Shown: in pieces, positions 25,717 through 38,667 of the stretch
Numbering within the stretch: position 1 is the first letter of the stretch
How the letters are laid out: every line of letters starts with the position of its first letter
Source of the DNA: Amphirosellinia nigrospora
Lineage: Eukaryota > Ascomycota > Sordariomycetes > Xylariales > Xylariaceae
Direction: 5' to 3'
NCBI GenBank assembly: GCA_004123355.1
Contig: SCHM01000002.1
Coordinates: forward strand, 1,240,001-1,304,000
DNA length: 64,000 nucleotides
Notes under the pieces: model-generated
What the model was told of the DNA's origin: nothing
Databases searched by the model: none
Seen by the model: the letters and a program-made list of their open reading frames with translations, nothing else
Made by a program: the position numbers and the translations under genes

Positions 25717-28700
25717 GGTCACGTCGTATTCTTGTTCTATTTCTTAAGCTCGTTCTTCGTCATAGGGAGGGTTAATTCACACGAAAGTCGTGCCGGAACG
25801 GCTCAGTCCTTACGAGTTGGTGAAAGAACAAAGCGCCGCTGCGCCACTGGTCTAGCTTGAGTAAGACAAGCAAAACAAGCAAGTCAAGTCAAGTTGCAGA
25901 GAGATGACTCGGGGCTTTTAACCTAATGACAGCCGGGCAGCTCGACCCTGCCTACACGTACATGTGTGAGTGCTACCAATCTGCAATGGTGGATACAGTA
26001 TAAGTCATAGTATCCTAAACTGTCCCATTGCATTTCTTGGACGATACAGGGGTGCAAGTGAGGGTTACATGGTAGGTAACGGTACATGAGATGGTTCGAT
26101 GTAAGTACCTATACTCACTTACTTCAAAGCTCAGCAAAGTAAATTTCCGCATGCCATATATTCCGCGCCACACTGACCACTTGAGTCAGATGTTCGCCGT
26201 ATCCTAGCGTATGGTTATTCTAGTGGGCTTCTTATTCTTTTTTTAATCGTACTGGAGTGAAACAGATAGTTAACTTAAACCCCTTTGGCAGTTTCCCAAG
26301 GGAAAATATAGCAGGGGGTAGCTTTCGTGGACCGTCCTTGTCCTGTACCATACACACGGGTTTGGGTTCTTGCAGTATTAGCGTCAGCTGTGCGATGCAA
26401 CGATTAATGATAGTACCAGAATAGGAATAGGCATGCGCTGGCTCATTGGCGAATTATTATCCTAAGGATTCCAGCAGCCACCAAGGAGGGAAGAAGAAGA
26501 GAATGCAACATCAGCAACAGCGCACATTTCTCCCTCTTCGTCCAAGGCCCCGACTAGGGAGACGCATGACTGGCCCCGAAGTAGGTAGAGTGGTCTTCCC
26601 TTGACTGATTTGAAGAGACGTATAGTAGGACTATACCAAGTACTTTTTGCTCGTCTGTCTTGGGCCTTACTAGATAGACGATGAGCGGCAGCAACAGTCC
26701 GAATCCGATGCAAGGAGTATTATCTTGTTGCCTGGGTATTCGTACTGTAAACCATTGGACCAAACACCTTTCGCATCAACCACAGCCGTCAGCATGGCGT
26801 TCTCTGGTGAGCTACACTACCGTACCACATTTGTCCGTGCCGCCAGGCTGCGTCTGGAGAGGCTCTGGGCAAGACCTGGAGCGGAGGTGCGAGATTGCGC
26901 ACAGACGAAAGTGACAGGGATACAATATGTAGCTTGCCAATGGGGTGACATTCAAGGGATTCCATGACAGGGGCCAAGTTGACTACAGGTAGGGCTTGGG
27001 CGATTCGCACCCCGCAGAATAAACGAATGGTAGAACGATGACGGAGGGAAATCTCGAGTCCTGCTGGAGGTGCGTAATGGAATGGTGTACATATATGCCC
27101 ACTGACAAATACCAGCACCAACCGGTCATATCTACCTACTGTGTAGTCCGTTGACTTTAGAGCTGCTTCTCCTAACTCGATGGTAAAAAAAGTAATTGGA
27201 TGGTATTGTTGAACACATGCTCAGCGTAGGCCATAGAGTAAGGCAGGACAAGGCAAACCTGTGCCGATCCCCAGCGCGCGCTCGAGGCTTCCCCATCCTC
27301 TACTTATTACAGTACCTACCTAAGGTAGTAGCTAACGCCAAGAGAGGACATGTCAGTGGCTTTGCCGACACTGTGCGATCTCTGGGGCAGAACCGGAGCT
27401 ATTATAGTGTGCGCTATAACTAGCGTACCCGTCCTTAGCATGAGGAGAAATACCACCAGGCGTGGCTTTGCTTCTTGGGCTGATATCATGATGAGTTTGT
27501 AGTTCAATTATTTACCAATATCGGTATTTTAAACATGTACAATCTAGCTTTTACTTAGATAAGGTAGACGTAGTTGCTGGGAATTTAACAATTAAGGTTA
27601 AACAAAGAGTTTCACTATGCTATAGTTTATACTATAAATACCCCGAAGACTTAGTAGAGCAATAAGTTTGCATAGGTACTCCGTAGATACTAGGTAGTGT
27701 AAGTCGGGGGACTAGGTGTCACTTAACACATGCTGATCCTCAGCTGCTTTGTCCAGCGTAGCTACATATAGGTCCCTTGTCTCAAGAGCTCAGGGCAGCG
27801 AAGGGCTTGCTGGCCGGCAGCCAAGCTTCTCCGCGCCCCATCTAACATTCGATTGCTAGAACACTTTAGCCCATGGGGAACCCTAGTGTAGTGTGAAAAG
27901 ATGACCCGAGAGACGATCAACGCCACGGGACGGCATCGCCGAGTGTATTCAATGCAAATTACCCTGTGTTTCAGCCCTTGTATCTAGTAGATGGTTACAC
28001 GAGGTGGATGGTACGAGATGAAAGATAAATACACTATCTACGACAGGGAGAATAGAGTAACTGTACATCGATAGACGTACCTTGCCGGATGGTGTATGTA
28101 ATGCCCTTGCTTGCCCACGGCACCGACAAGACTACATAAAGGGTAGCCCTACTGCGTTAATACAGGCAACCATATTTCCAAGCAGATGGGTGATAGTGCT
28201 GTAATAACCTCTTGGCGCATTGTGGATAAATGTGATAGATGTAATGCTTCTGCCTGCCAGCCTGCCTCAACGAGATTGTTGACAGTTCTCGGCCGTCCCG
28301 ATGTCGCACCGCTAGACTCGCCTGTCTCACTCTCAGCTGAGGATATTTTCTTTACGTTTGACATCTCGGCTGCGTCAAGGTACCTGTTTTAATGCCTACT
28401 TTGGTGAGTACCAACTACCGATCTAGATTGCAAATCATCACCATCGCTAACAGTACCCAGGTAATGAGATTTGACATCACTCACACTAAAAATCTTGGCT
28501 TCTTCTCTTTAGGATATGATGAATACCTCAAGAGTAGCGCCACTCCAATACAACACTTGAGAGAAGATATCGCCGTATGGCGGATGACGTATCGAATTAA
28601 GAAGTGCAGTATTACAATAAATCATGGCACAACTCGCACCTTTCCACCACCGAGACAACATCCCGTTCACATTGCGAAACTAAGATAAATGAACAATTCG

Positions 28701-29581
28701 CAAAGTATCGAAGACCCTCCAGCCCAAAACGTCTTGCCATGAAACGACCCCTCTTCAAATAAACCATGCGATGGCGACGGGTTTTGTTGTTATTATATCC
28801 ATCACTGATCATCGTCTTCAGTACTTCGATAACGTAAGTGTCTACCGATTAGATATATGCCTCGGAAGTGACCACCCTGAGCTTCATCTATTCTAATGAG
28901 TCTAATTACATGTCATGTCCGAGATAAGCCTAAGAAAGAGATGAAGATAGGTCGTATCGCCTCGCGATTGCGCCATTACGCACCTGCCTAAAACCCCTAT
29001 AGCGAAATGTTGATTATAGACGGGAAGAACACATTAATCGCTAAGATTTCTCATGGCTCTCCCGTGCCGGGGAGCGAGGTCATATTATAAGATGTTATAG
29101 GGTTAGTATAGGAACCAAGGTAATAATAACTAATCGAACTCTTCAAAAGCAAAGGTACTGGGAGTTTTTTACACCTCCCAGACTTATTTATTTATATTTA
29201 TAATAAAGGCGTCTAAACCAAAATTTGTCCTACGTCTATTTCGATGCCGCCGCACCTTTCCCATACGCCAGCGGCTTCCAAGGCCGTTCGAGACTTAGAT
29301 GCTTATCATAAGTTAAATACAGAGAATGATAATGTATACACAGCGAACCACCCTAATTCTTCATTCATATTATATATCATGTTTCGCTGCCAAGAAAAAA
29401 TAAATGAGTAACGAACGGAATTAACGAGAAATAAAAAAGGGTATCTAGGAGCCTTGCTACTATTAGTACAGGGGGGGCCACCACGTCCCGCACGGCACCT
29501 ACTGGAACGAGGACAGCATTCAGGCAAGTCGGCGGCAAACATGGATGCCCATCATGAGCAATGTCGACACCACCACCGGCT
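25717..29581. other. 3.9-kb gene-poor region
   Basis: The longest stretch without a supported gene. It has many TACCTA/TAGGTA words (for example 26101-26125 and 27301-27330) and A/T-rich patches at 27500-27680 and 29150-29220. Several 60-110-codon open frames exist (26462-27121 on both strands, 28149-28812), but they overlap in opposite frames and show no domain. No tRNA, rRNA or transposase was recognised. It holds the transporter promoter and the 3' region of abp2. Confidence 0.5.
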
Positions 29582-31644
29582 TTAGATGGGGCGGTGTGGG
29601 TCTACATCAGGTGTTCCCTTCAGAAGCCGCAATGCATTGGCCTTTGCAATCGTTAAGCTGTCCAGTCGTCGAATAGATGTGAGAGCCAGGTTCGCATATT
29701 GCTGTTGCCAGTATTCGGCTGCCGGTATCCCGTCCGTGGGCATCTGGTCCTTCTCCAGAGGTTCGTCCGGGTTTTGATGACCAGGCTTCCACTTTGAATG
29801 GGGCACCGTTTCCGTGAGTGTGAAGGTGCCGTAGGTGGCGCCGTAGTGGAGATTCCATTTGCACAGATATTTGGTGTAATCAGATCTCCGATCTCGAGTC
29901 GATGCTTCTCTCTCAGGTTGTATCATGAAGTGTCCGCCGACAAGCGCAGCTAAATTAATCAAGAATGCTTCTTTAGTGAGCGCTTGATCTGCAATGCTAC
30001 GAATTACAGCTCGAACTAGCGCCACAACCTCAGCTATCGTGGGGCGAGGACCTGGGTCTCCATTCGGGTTAAACCATGTGCAAGACGTCAAAGTTACGAC
30101 GAATATGCTCTCAACTTCATCATGATTTGTCTTATCAGACCCATCTATTTCGATCTTATCAATACGGGACGGGTTTTCTGGGTTCAAGTACATGGCTGAG
30201 GTCCGATCAAATATTGTGTAAACCGCCAATGTCGGCGGGAGGTAGAGTCTTGCTATTAGGATTTGAATTGTCACTCCCATTCACTGGATTCCGTCCATTC
30301 ACCATGACAACTGGAGCTGGAGCCGGAGGGGTCGCAAGTCGTACTGGGCCGCCCGCCCTTTCGGGAACCTGAAGTGACAATCGTCCCGGTCGGGGTGGGC
30401 GTGCACTCTGTGCAGATGTAGGCTCCGGTGTCCTTAGTACAGGCTCAGGTTCGGGTGGAGGCATGTGCACGGGTGTCGGCGTGCTCGAGTGTTGGCTATT
30501 GTCGAATAAGATGGGTTGTGGTGGTGGTGGTCCGCTCACGCTCCTCTCAGAGGGATAGGCCGAAAGAGGAGTCTCTGCGTTACGGTTCATGGGAGGCCTT
30601 CCTCGAGCCTTGCCGCTCGCAGACACCCCAATACTCCTCCAAGCGGAGGAGACCGCTTTGGCTCCATGGCGACGACCTAAAGGTTTGCTCTTAGGACTCA
30701 CTGCCGACTGGGGCTCCGCAGACTCAGGCCAGAAAGAACCCCTTGTATTAGGCGTAATTGCGGAATGCGGGTAGGCTGACATCGGCTCTCGAGGAATATC
30801 ATGCGGCCAATGATACGTAGAATCAGGACCCGGCAACACGCTGGACCTTGGATCACTTGGCGGAAAGACGAAAGCTTGTCTTGAGTCGGGATGGGCTGTC
30901 CATGAATTGAGAGATTCGGGACGAGATGGATGACCGTCGCCATTGAAGGATGGCGAGTCATACCTCGGTCTCTGTGATGGCGATTTGCTCATGCCGTCTT
31001 CTTCGGGGCGCTTCCTACCCCGCCGAGGCCTTATCTGAGGCAACAGGGCGCGCAATGCCATGTCGTCCTCAGCGGCAACCCATCGCGGCCCTCTTCGCAG
31101 ACGGGATTGTTGTCTGTGGGTATGTGTGTCCAATATGGATGTGGATTGTCCAGTAAGTAATCGAAGAATGCATTCACGTGCATTGAATGCATCCACCGCT
31201 GTGCTACGTTAGTTGTGTTCACGTGATGCTACGATGGACAACGTACTTTCAATCGCACGGCATATTGTTGTATCTTCTGGGAGCTCTGCCCTTCTCGTGG
31301 TCTGGCGGCTCGACGCCCAATCTGAGAGCTAGCTCGGCCCATGTCTTGATCTCCTTTTGATGAAGCTTTGCGATGAGCTCAAACAGCGTGAATGTGCTGA
31401 AACTCTTGCCCTCGCTCTTGGGTGGCGTTCGAAAGGCCTCTCTTAAGGAGGCCGTCTCTACATCCAGGGGTACGGCAGGATTGCAATGAAGAATGAAGCT
31501 TACGTACGCATCCTCGATAGTCCCACTGGTGACGGACCGATTAGGTAGCATCGGTCGGACGCCGGGGGACTTGGGAGTGGTGTTACCATTTGACGACGTC
31601 GGAGTGAGATGGTTGACTCCTGAGGGTTGTGGAGTGAGCGCCAT
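29582..31644 (-). CDS. abp2: ARS-binding protein 2 (Abp2) homologue
   Basis: Fission-yeast Abp2 binds A/T-rich replication origins; the filamentous homologues share its conserved N-terminal domain. Seen: TIEDAYVSFILHCNPAVPLD, ASLREAFRTPPKSEGKSFS, TWAELALRLGVEPPD, then after an intron (31199-31246) RWMHSMHVNAFFDYLLDN and AAEDDMALRALLPQIRPRRG. A Pro/Ser-rich disordered middle and a C-terminal part ending at 29582 follow. The start at 31644 is the first ATG after an in-frame stop. Frame breaks at about 31288 and 31079-31081 are each healed by one base in a G/C run, and both lie inside the most conserved domain. A third shift, near 30210, joins the middle to the C-terminal part (GGLHNI to DRTSAMYLNPEN). 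It may be an error or an unrecognised intron. The total is about 671 residues. Role in origin binding is inferred from the family. Confidence 0.8.
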
Positions 31645-33395
31645 CTCCACACGGATGGACGACTGTTATTCAGCTTCACTCACGGTCAGGTGTCCATATA
31701 CGGCGGAGTTACCCGACGATGGATGCGATGGCCACTGAACCCAGGTCAGAACTATTGCATGCAACGGCTGGCTGTCTGAGGTTCCTCAGTCATCAACCAA
31801 CGGCACAGCGATGAAACGTTAAGTGCCCAGAGCCAGAGCCCTGATGGACTACTAGTAGCAACGGTTTTTGGGCAAATTTGAGGTTGTTGCCCAGCACGGT
31901 CGGCCCACAATGAAGGAAATTTGGCCAGGCCGGGGGGCGCGGCGTTCTCAGTCGCGACAAAACAAAAGGAGCCAAAATGCGTGGCCGGCTAAACCTGGCG
32001 TTGGGGGGCGCATGGAAAGGATTCACCGGAGAGCGGAAGCAAACGCGTGCGGTGTCAATTCCCACTTACACCCAGCTGAATCGTCAGGCACGGATCCGCG
32101 ACAAGACTCTAGATACTATCCCATTCAAAGCAGTGCTGGATGTGCTCGCGTAAAGGTGTATGGGATGTATGGTGCAACAACTCTTTTCAGGGCGTTCGGT
32201 CAGATTAGGGAAAGCAGGTCAGATCTATTTTAGGACCCCATCCCATGGTAGCCAAATCACGTGAGTGACCCCCTGTCTCGAAACTGCCCAGGTGGTCGTG
32301 CATCTTGCATCGCCGCCTCGCTATATCCTTCTACAGTAGAGGCAAGCCTTCTCCCCGACCGTTTTGGTGACTTGCATAAGGCTGAGGCAACAATGCGAGA
32401 TCCGTAGTATTATTTCATGGTTCTTCGTTCAAGAATGCGCCGACTCCAGCTTAGCTCAAGAACTAATACCTTACCAACCAAAGAAAACACTTGGAATTTG
32501 AGACATGCATACAACCAGTATGCAAGTTAAGGGGATAATTAGGTAGCTTACGTACATATACCTTCATGACTAAATGCTTCCGGCGTAACACAAGTGATGA
32601 ACATAAGTCCGGTGGCTACCGGTAGACCTGCATCACCTCCAGCGCGCCGGGAATGAAAACAACTTTGAAGTTGGAAGATGAAGAGCATAATCTTGTTGTT
32701 ACATAACATCAGGTCTTGATTCAACGTCCAGACGCATGTGCTAAGCTTTGGATCCCATCCCCAGATGGATGCGTGCAAGTCAATCCAAGCACGTACCTGG
32801 ATAACTGTTAGGTATAAACGTTGAACAGCACATGAACACTTCACATCTGCCACTTTGTCTACAAATACCTACATAGCTAATTCACATGTGAAAATTGCAG
32901 CTCCATTTAAGTAGATTTCGGTACGACAACGGGAAGAAGAGGAAATTGATTGGGTTGGTCACTTGCTCGGCCGGGGCGGAGAGGCCTCAGTGGGTGCGGG
33001 GGATCAGTAGCACTACACTACAGTGGATCTATCAACTGTACCTAGCTCTCTAGCCGTGGAAGGCTCTCTAGCGGGAACACCAGTGATGTAATCGGACCTC
33101 GGCTCAGCTTCGACTCAACAGCGCCGGCAATGATTGCGAAACTTTAATCCAGTGTTCGACTCTCTAGCTACCTCTACTTACTATGTTACACAATGATCTC
33201 TCCCTACCTTATCTTACAACTTGTGCCAAACCACCTAGAGAACTGACGAGCCGTAAGATATGAAGACTCGTTATTGCTCCCTTGCATAAGTCGACGAGCG
33301 TATGCCAATATCTCAAAACTCCCTGACCCTCTCTACAATACTACAGCAATAATATAGGTATAAATCAACTATACTAGCTAAGACGAATCGCAACC
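31645..33395. other. Divergent intergenic region between abp2 and the peroxisomal carrier
   Basis: About 1.75 kb with the promoters of two divergent genes. The 121-codon frame at 31868-32233 and the 101-codon frame at 32548-32853 have no recognisable features. Nothing else supported. Confidence 0.5.
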
Positions 33396-34616
33396 ATGGC
33401 CTCAAAACCCGTCATCCCACAAAATGACAACGTCGCGCACGCCCTCGCCGGCGCTGGAGGAGGAGTGCTCTCTATGGTTCTGACGTACGTGCTTACTACC
33501 GCAACCAAACCGGCCACCTACATCGTCTAGGCCTCTTATCCCTCCGCTCACTATCACGACAAATTACTCGCCCCAAGAGAAGAGAAGAAATAGCAGGCTA
33601 ACTAATGCGCGACCGCAGATACCCCCTCATCACGCTTTCCACGCGCGCCCAGGTCGAGTCGAAGCGAGCCGAGACGGATTTCCTAGCGGCCGTGAAGCGC
33701 ATCGTGGCGCGCGAGGGCGTGGCGGGCTTATACGCGGGGCTCGACAGCGCCGTGTTCGGCATCAGCGTGACCAACTTCGTGTACTACTACTGGTACGAGT
33801 GGACGCGGGCCTTCTTCGAGAAGGCGGCCAGCCAGTCCGGGCGGGCGTCGCGGAAGCTGACGACGGTCGAGTCGATGATGGCGGGCGCGCTGGCCGGGTC
33901 CGCGACCGTGATCCTGACCAACCCATCTGGGTCGTCAACACGCGCATGACGACGCGCAAGGAGTCGCTGGAGGCGTCGCGCGAGCTTGTCGTCGAGGGCA
34001 GCGGCGCCAAGGCCGTCCCGGGCAAGCCCAAGGCGCCCACCACCATCGGCACCCTCATGGCCCTGCTGCGCGAGGAGGGCCCCCAGGCTCTGTTCCGCGC
34101 GTCATCCCGCCCTCGTCCTCGTCATCAACCCCATCCTGCAGTACACCCTCTTCGAGCAGATGAAGAACATCTTCGAGGCCCGCCGCAAGCGCAACATCAC
34201 CCCCACCATGGCCTTCTTGTTCGGCGCCATTGGCAAGTTGTTCGCTACCTCGATCACCTACCCGTATATCACGGTGAAGAGCCAGATGCACGTCGCTGGC
34301 AACGGCCAGAAGGAGGGCATGACCCAGGCTATAAGCCGTGTCATCAAGGAAGAGGGCTACGCAGGGCTGTATAAAGGTAAGTCGATATTCTCTACGTGTC
34401 CAGTCGGTCCGTTTTATGCAGTCCATGAAGTCTTGCTCGTCGGGATGTGGCGCTTGTCGATTTACATGCTAACTATCCACGTTCGCATCAGGCATCGGCC
34501 CCAAGGTAACACAAAGCGTGCTAACGGCCGCGTTTCTCTTTGCTTTCAAAGACGTGTTGTACGAGCAGACAGTCAAATTACGTGGCACCATGGCCCGCAG
34601 GGCTATAAAGGCATAA
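33396..34616 (+). CDS. PMP47: Peroxisomal adenine-nucleotide carrier (PMP47/ANT1 type)
   Basis: An SLC25-family carrier of the peroxisome membrane that brings in ATP in exchange for AMP or ADP, needed for fatty-acid activation inside the organelle. Seen: three solute-carrier repeats beginning AHALAGAGGGVLSM..TYPLITLSTRAQ, AGALAGSATVILTNP..WVVNTRM and FLFGAIGKLFATSITYPY. The middle-repeat GLYAGL and FVYYYWYEW stretches are characteristic of PMP47. Exons are 33396-33484, 33619-34376 and 34492-34616. Three single bases are missing: at 33922-33924 (before WVVNTRM), near 34098, and at 34106-34108 (around VIPALVLVINP). Restoring them gives 975 coding bases, exactly 325 codons (324 residues), the family length. 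The middle exon is very G/C-rich with C/G-ending codons. The C-terminus ARRAIKA has no PTS1, as expected for a membrane carrier. Confidence 0.9.
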
Positions 34617-35188
34617 TATGTCCTCGAAACTTGGGAGACAGGAGCACCACACGAGAGAAGTAAAGGGCTCGAACGCATATGAGCACGAGTGCTAAAACTT
34701 AGATAGTCTGTGTGCGTAGCAGTATGAGCCAAGTCCCGTCTAGCAACGCTGTTTGCTATAACAGGGCGGAAGCCATGTAATATCTGGATTGTACAGTAGG
34801 TATCACTGGCGGTGGTTGGTTGGGGCGTTTCTGGTGATATCCATTCTGGTAAAGTCCCTCGTACCATGAATGAGGCAGAGCTGATATCCTCAAACATTTA
34901 GCCAGAATTTATTTGTCTGGTGTTGGGCCTGGATAGAGAGGGAGGAGAGGAAGAGAAAACGACCATAAACAAGCTATCTCATACGGAATATTCCCGGGCT
35001 AATCGATATATTATTTAAGATTCTTGACTTCGTAAATCTATTCTAGGCATGTCTCTACTCACTACTAATTATCAACACACTTTAACATCAGTCCACCAAT
35101 TCTAAAGACGAAAAAAAAGCCTAGCCTCGATATCTTGGAGCTTATTAGGAATCGCATCCTTCCCTTTCTAAACTTCATTCACTATTTC
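34617..35188. other. Convergent 3' intergenic region
   Basis: About 570 bases between the 3' ends of the carrier and MAK10, A/T-rich around 35000-35120. No coding sequence or clear structure; it must contain both polyadenylation regions. Confidence 0.5.
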
Positions 35189-37720
35189 TCACCTAAGGCG
35201 AGTTAGCTTAGGCACGACCCACCAATCGTGATATCCATCGCCGGGTTCTGGGATCTCAACCTTGAGGTTTAGGAGATCCGCAGATTTCGCATCTCCACGC
35301 CCATCGACCTCTTTCCCTTCACCCGCATTCTTTAAGCCCTCTATCATCCTCTCATAGGCGCGCTTCAGAGTCGAAACCGCCACGCCCGCCGCAATGGTGG
35401 CGCGCAGACAATCCTTAGTGTTGCCGACCCAGCGCGAGTGGGCAGTGGCATTGATCGCGAAGGCTTCCCCCCTGTTGAAGTGCACGGTGGCCTCGAGCCC
35501 CTTGCGGGCCGCGGCAACAGCGGCCTCGGCAATACGCAGGACGTCGGCAGTCGATACGTCAGACAACTCTGTCTCCTGCTTGAACTCTTCGTACGTCGGC
35601 CGACTCGGATACGTAATACGTGCAAAGGGCCGCATGCGCAACTCATAACGTAGTTCGTCGGTGCCGTATGGTCGGGGCGGCGGTTTCACAAGTCCTAGGC
35701 GCAAGAGCGCTAGGTACAATAGGCTTAGACCGTCCGCGAACTCCCATGTGCATGCAGCGTCCAGCATCATTGCACGTAGGTATTGCTTCGCCCTCCTAAA
35801 TTCATGCGCAACATCTGACGGCAAGGGGTCCTCTTTTTGTAGCTTAAGATGCTGCCTGGCTCGTTCTTCCCGGAGCGTTGTCGTTTGTTTTACCTGCTCG
35901 GTGTGCTGTGCACGTAGTGATGCTAGTCGCTTGAGATAATAGTACATCCCCATAATTTCGTCAGACTGGTATACACGAAGCTCGAAGCCAAGCTGTACAA
36001 CCCACTCCATTTGCCGCAGCTTGTAAAGGTAGGCCCAAGATGACAGTGGGAGGTAAGTAGATTCCTCCCCTTGGTAGGCCCCTCTGAAACTTCACGTAGT
36101 GGTTCCTGCAAGCGTTCTTCAATCTCCCCTACATCTGTCTCTAGTACGTCCCATTCCTGGATGTGGTGACATAATAATCTCCTGGCTCGGCATCGGTTCT
36201 GGCAGAAGATTCTTAGTAGATCTAGGTACACGTCAGCTATTCGTTGACGGAAAACTTCCATCGCGGAGGCAACTTTATTCCGAGGATCTGTTGGCACTTC
36301 TACTTCGTCGAACGATCGATCGAAGTGTGGTCCGCATGGTAGAACGCCAAGAGATACGTCGTGGTCGAGAAGCTGCCGGATGCTGAAGCGACCTAGCACG
36401 ACCATATCCCTGAATAGAAGATTCTGAAGAATTGTTCTGATGAACACCAGTGGCTGAGGTTTTTGCGCTTGAAACAAAAGGATAAAGTTCTATGACGAGT
36501 CAGTTATCTAGGCATAGATACACATATAGGAAAAACAGACCAGGAGGCTTTGGGGATCAGTGTACTGCAGCACATCTATGACCTCGTTGCCATTCTGAAA
36601 AAAGCGTTTGAAGTGCGTGATGGTTTCCTCGAAGCTTAGTTTTACCATTGGACGTGGTGGCATGGTACTTGCTAACCTCCTCTGTAGCTTGGTGCTGAAC
36701 GCCTCTGGGACCGGCTTTCCCAATATGTGTTGGGTTTCAACATCGTTTATCAAAGCACTCAACTGCTCCCAGGGTAATTTCGCGTTCTCCGAGGTATCAT
36801 TCCTCGTGATAGATAGATCAACGGCATCGAGAAACGCAATACGGAGTCGAAGACGAGTGCCAAGAGCTCGACAAATGTCTTGAGGAAAGGCATCTTGCCC
36901 CTCTTGAAGCTCTGCTATGGCATCTAATAGCAATCCCTTTATAGCGGGAACAGATATATGAGACAAAAGATTTCTCTCATAGGTATTTGTGACGAAGTCT
37001 TCCTCCTGTAGGTTGTCAGACATATCGGGCAATCTTGTATGGCCGGGGTCAGCGGTTTACCTCATAGTATAATTCCTCCTTCATGCATTCATTTACAAAG
37101 AAACATGCTTTCAGTAACCCGGCACAATATGCTCGCAATGCGAAGATAAGTGATGATTCCCTAAATGGAGGAGGAGACGTTCTCGTGAAATCCACGTCGT
37201 TTATAGTTGTAGGATAAGGGTTCATTAGAGCCTCCACATAGACACTCGTCAAGACTGTTTGCGATAAAGGGTATCCCTGATGCCATGCCATCTGCGAATT
37301 AGGTTAAGCCGTATCCTTCTGTGTCTTAATGTGTTTTGGAAGGCTTACTTCAAGGCAGAGAAGCTGGTCAATAATACCGAGAATCTCTTCTGGAAGCAGA
37401 CTACGAGTTACGTCGTACTCCTCGTCGAGTGACTCGCCCTCATTTAAAACCCCGCTGTCCATCTTCCGGTCCATGATCTGTTATTCTATGAGCATGGCAA
37501 AGTCCATACCGGTAATAAGAGCATGCACAATACGCACCTCAAGAGCCGAGACCGACTCAAAAAGCGCAAAGTGGTCATCTTTGACTATGTCGCCAGGCGA
37601 CAAAGCTTATAACAAAATGAATCAGCTCAAACACCGGATGCATTTATATAATCATAGAACGAGCTTGCACGACATACTCTTGACGGCAGAAGCAAACTCT
37701 TCGGTGATATCAATAGCCAT
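35189..37720 (-). CDS. MAK10: NatC N-terminal acetyltransferase auxiliary subunit (Mak10/NAA35)
   Basis: The large non-catalytic subunit that anchors the NatC complex (with Naa30 and Naa38) to ribosomes for N-terminal acetylation. The family hallmark runs through exons 1-3: ITEEFASAVK, then LSPGDIVKDDHFALFE, and ALEIMDRKMDSGVLNEGE across a splice. EILGIIDQLLCLE and MAWHQGYPLSQTVLTSVY follow. Exons are 37678-37720, 37539-37605, 37349-37477, 37061-37291, 36541-37005 and 35189-36489. All introns are short GT..AG. Two single bases are missing, in the A run 37560-37563 and the C run 36079-36082. Restoring them gives 2238 coding bases, exactly 746 codons (745 residues). The product is soluble and helix-rich, with no targeting signal. 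Confidence 0.9.
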
Positions 37721-38667
37721 GATGCCCGGATGTGAAATATTCGGAGGGGCGGCTTCGGCGGTTCAAGAGGCTGCATTTTGACGGGGGGAACGGAGCTGTG
37801 GCCTGAAACCCAATACCAATAGTCAATCGACTAAGCCAGGGCGAGAACAAGCCGGCTTTTGACAGAGGCTCGCGAGCTCGCAGAGGGCGGAGGTCTTGAT
37901 CCACACAGGCACTTCCAACTAACAGTCTAAATACTATTGACTATATCTTGATCAGAGCAAGTGCTCTTAAGATAGCCAAGTGAATTAACTTAGGCTGGAT
38001 AGCTATGAGCCTAGGGATGTGTCGAAAGTAGGGATGGACAACGTATGCTGCGACTTAACGAGATCTTCGAAGCTTTGGCTTTATAATTGTCATGAGAAGA
38101 AAATTCGGGATAAGGTATTCTCGGGTGAAACCTTGCTCTCTGGGGCTCAAGTGGCTTTAGTTTGACGGTGGATGATTGAAAGGCCAGGCCGAACTTGTGC
38201 CTTGCCATTAGGTCGGCAACCACCTATATCTCTAGTGGACCAAAAATGGCCTGTTTTATTTTATAGGCAAGGTACCTTTATTTTTACTCTTGTAGTACCC
38301 AATTGAGTTGGAGCCCGTTGTTGCGACGGGACAAAAATGAACCAATATTTCAATCTAATCAAGATCACTACCGAATTTTATATGCTAAGGAAAGCCCGAT
38401 CAAGGATGAACATAATTAATACGACTGGAATGTTGTGATATTCTCACAATGGAGTCCGGTGACAATTTGCAGGGCAAATCACAATTCCCAACAACTGGTA
38501 TAGAAATGCTTTTGGTATGATTTGTTTGTTTATACAGCTTTACACGAGGGCCGCGCTGAATAGCCCTTCCCAATCATGAACCCTTGTTCTATCAAACCGA
38601 CCCTGAGATCTAGTCACGAGTACCCCATCGCATTTGTCTATTAGGCCGAGAGAGCTGGAGAATGGTT
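37721..38667. other. Intergenic region between MAK10 and ATP15
   Basis: About 950 bases. It contains the MAK10 promoter and the ATP15 3' region. The frames at 37710-38223 (-) are short and show no domain. Nothing else supported. Confidence 0.5.

Noticed and set aside
26462-28812. Several 60-110-codon open frames in the gene-poor region
   Set aside because: They overlap in opposing frames, lack splice-linked extensions and show no domain or protein-like composition that sets them apart from chance.
33762-34426. Minus-strand open frames over the peroxisomal carrier
   Set aside because: They mirror G/C-rich carrier codons and have skewed, low-complexity composition; the + strand carries the carrier motifs.
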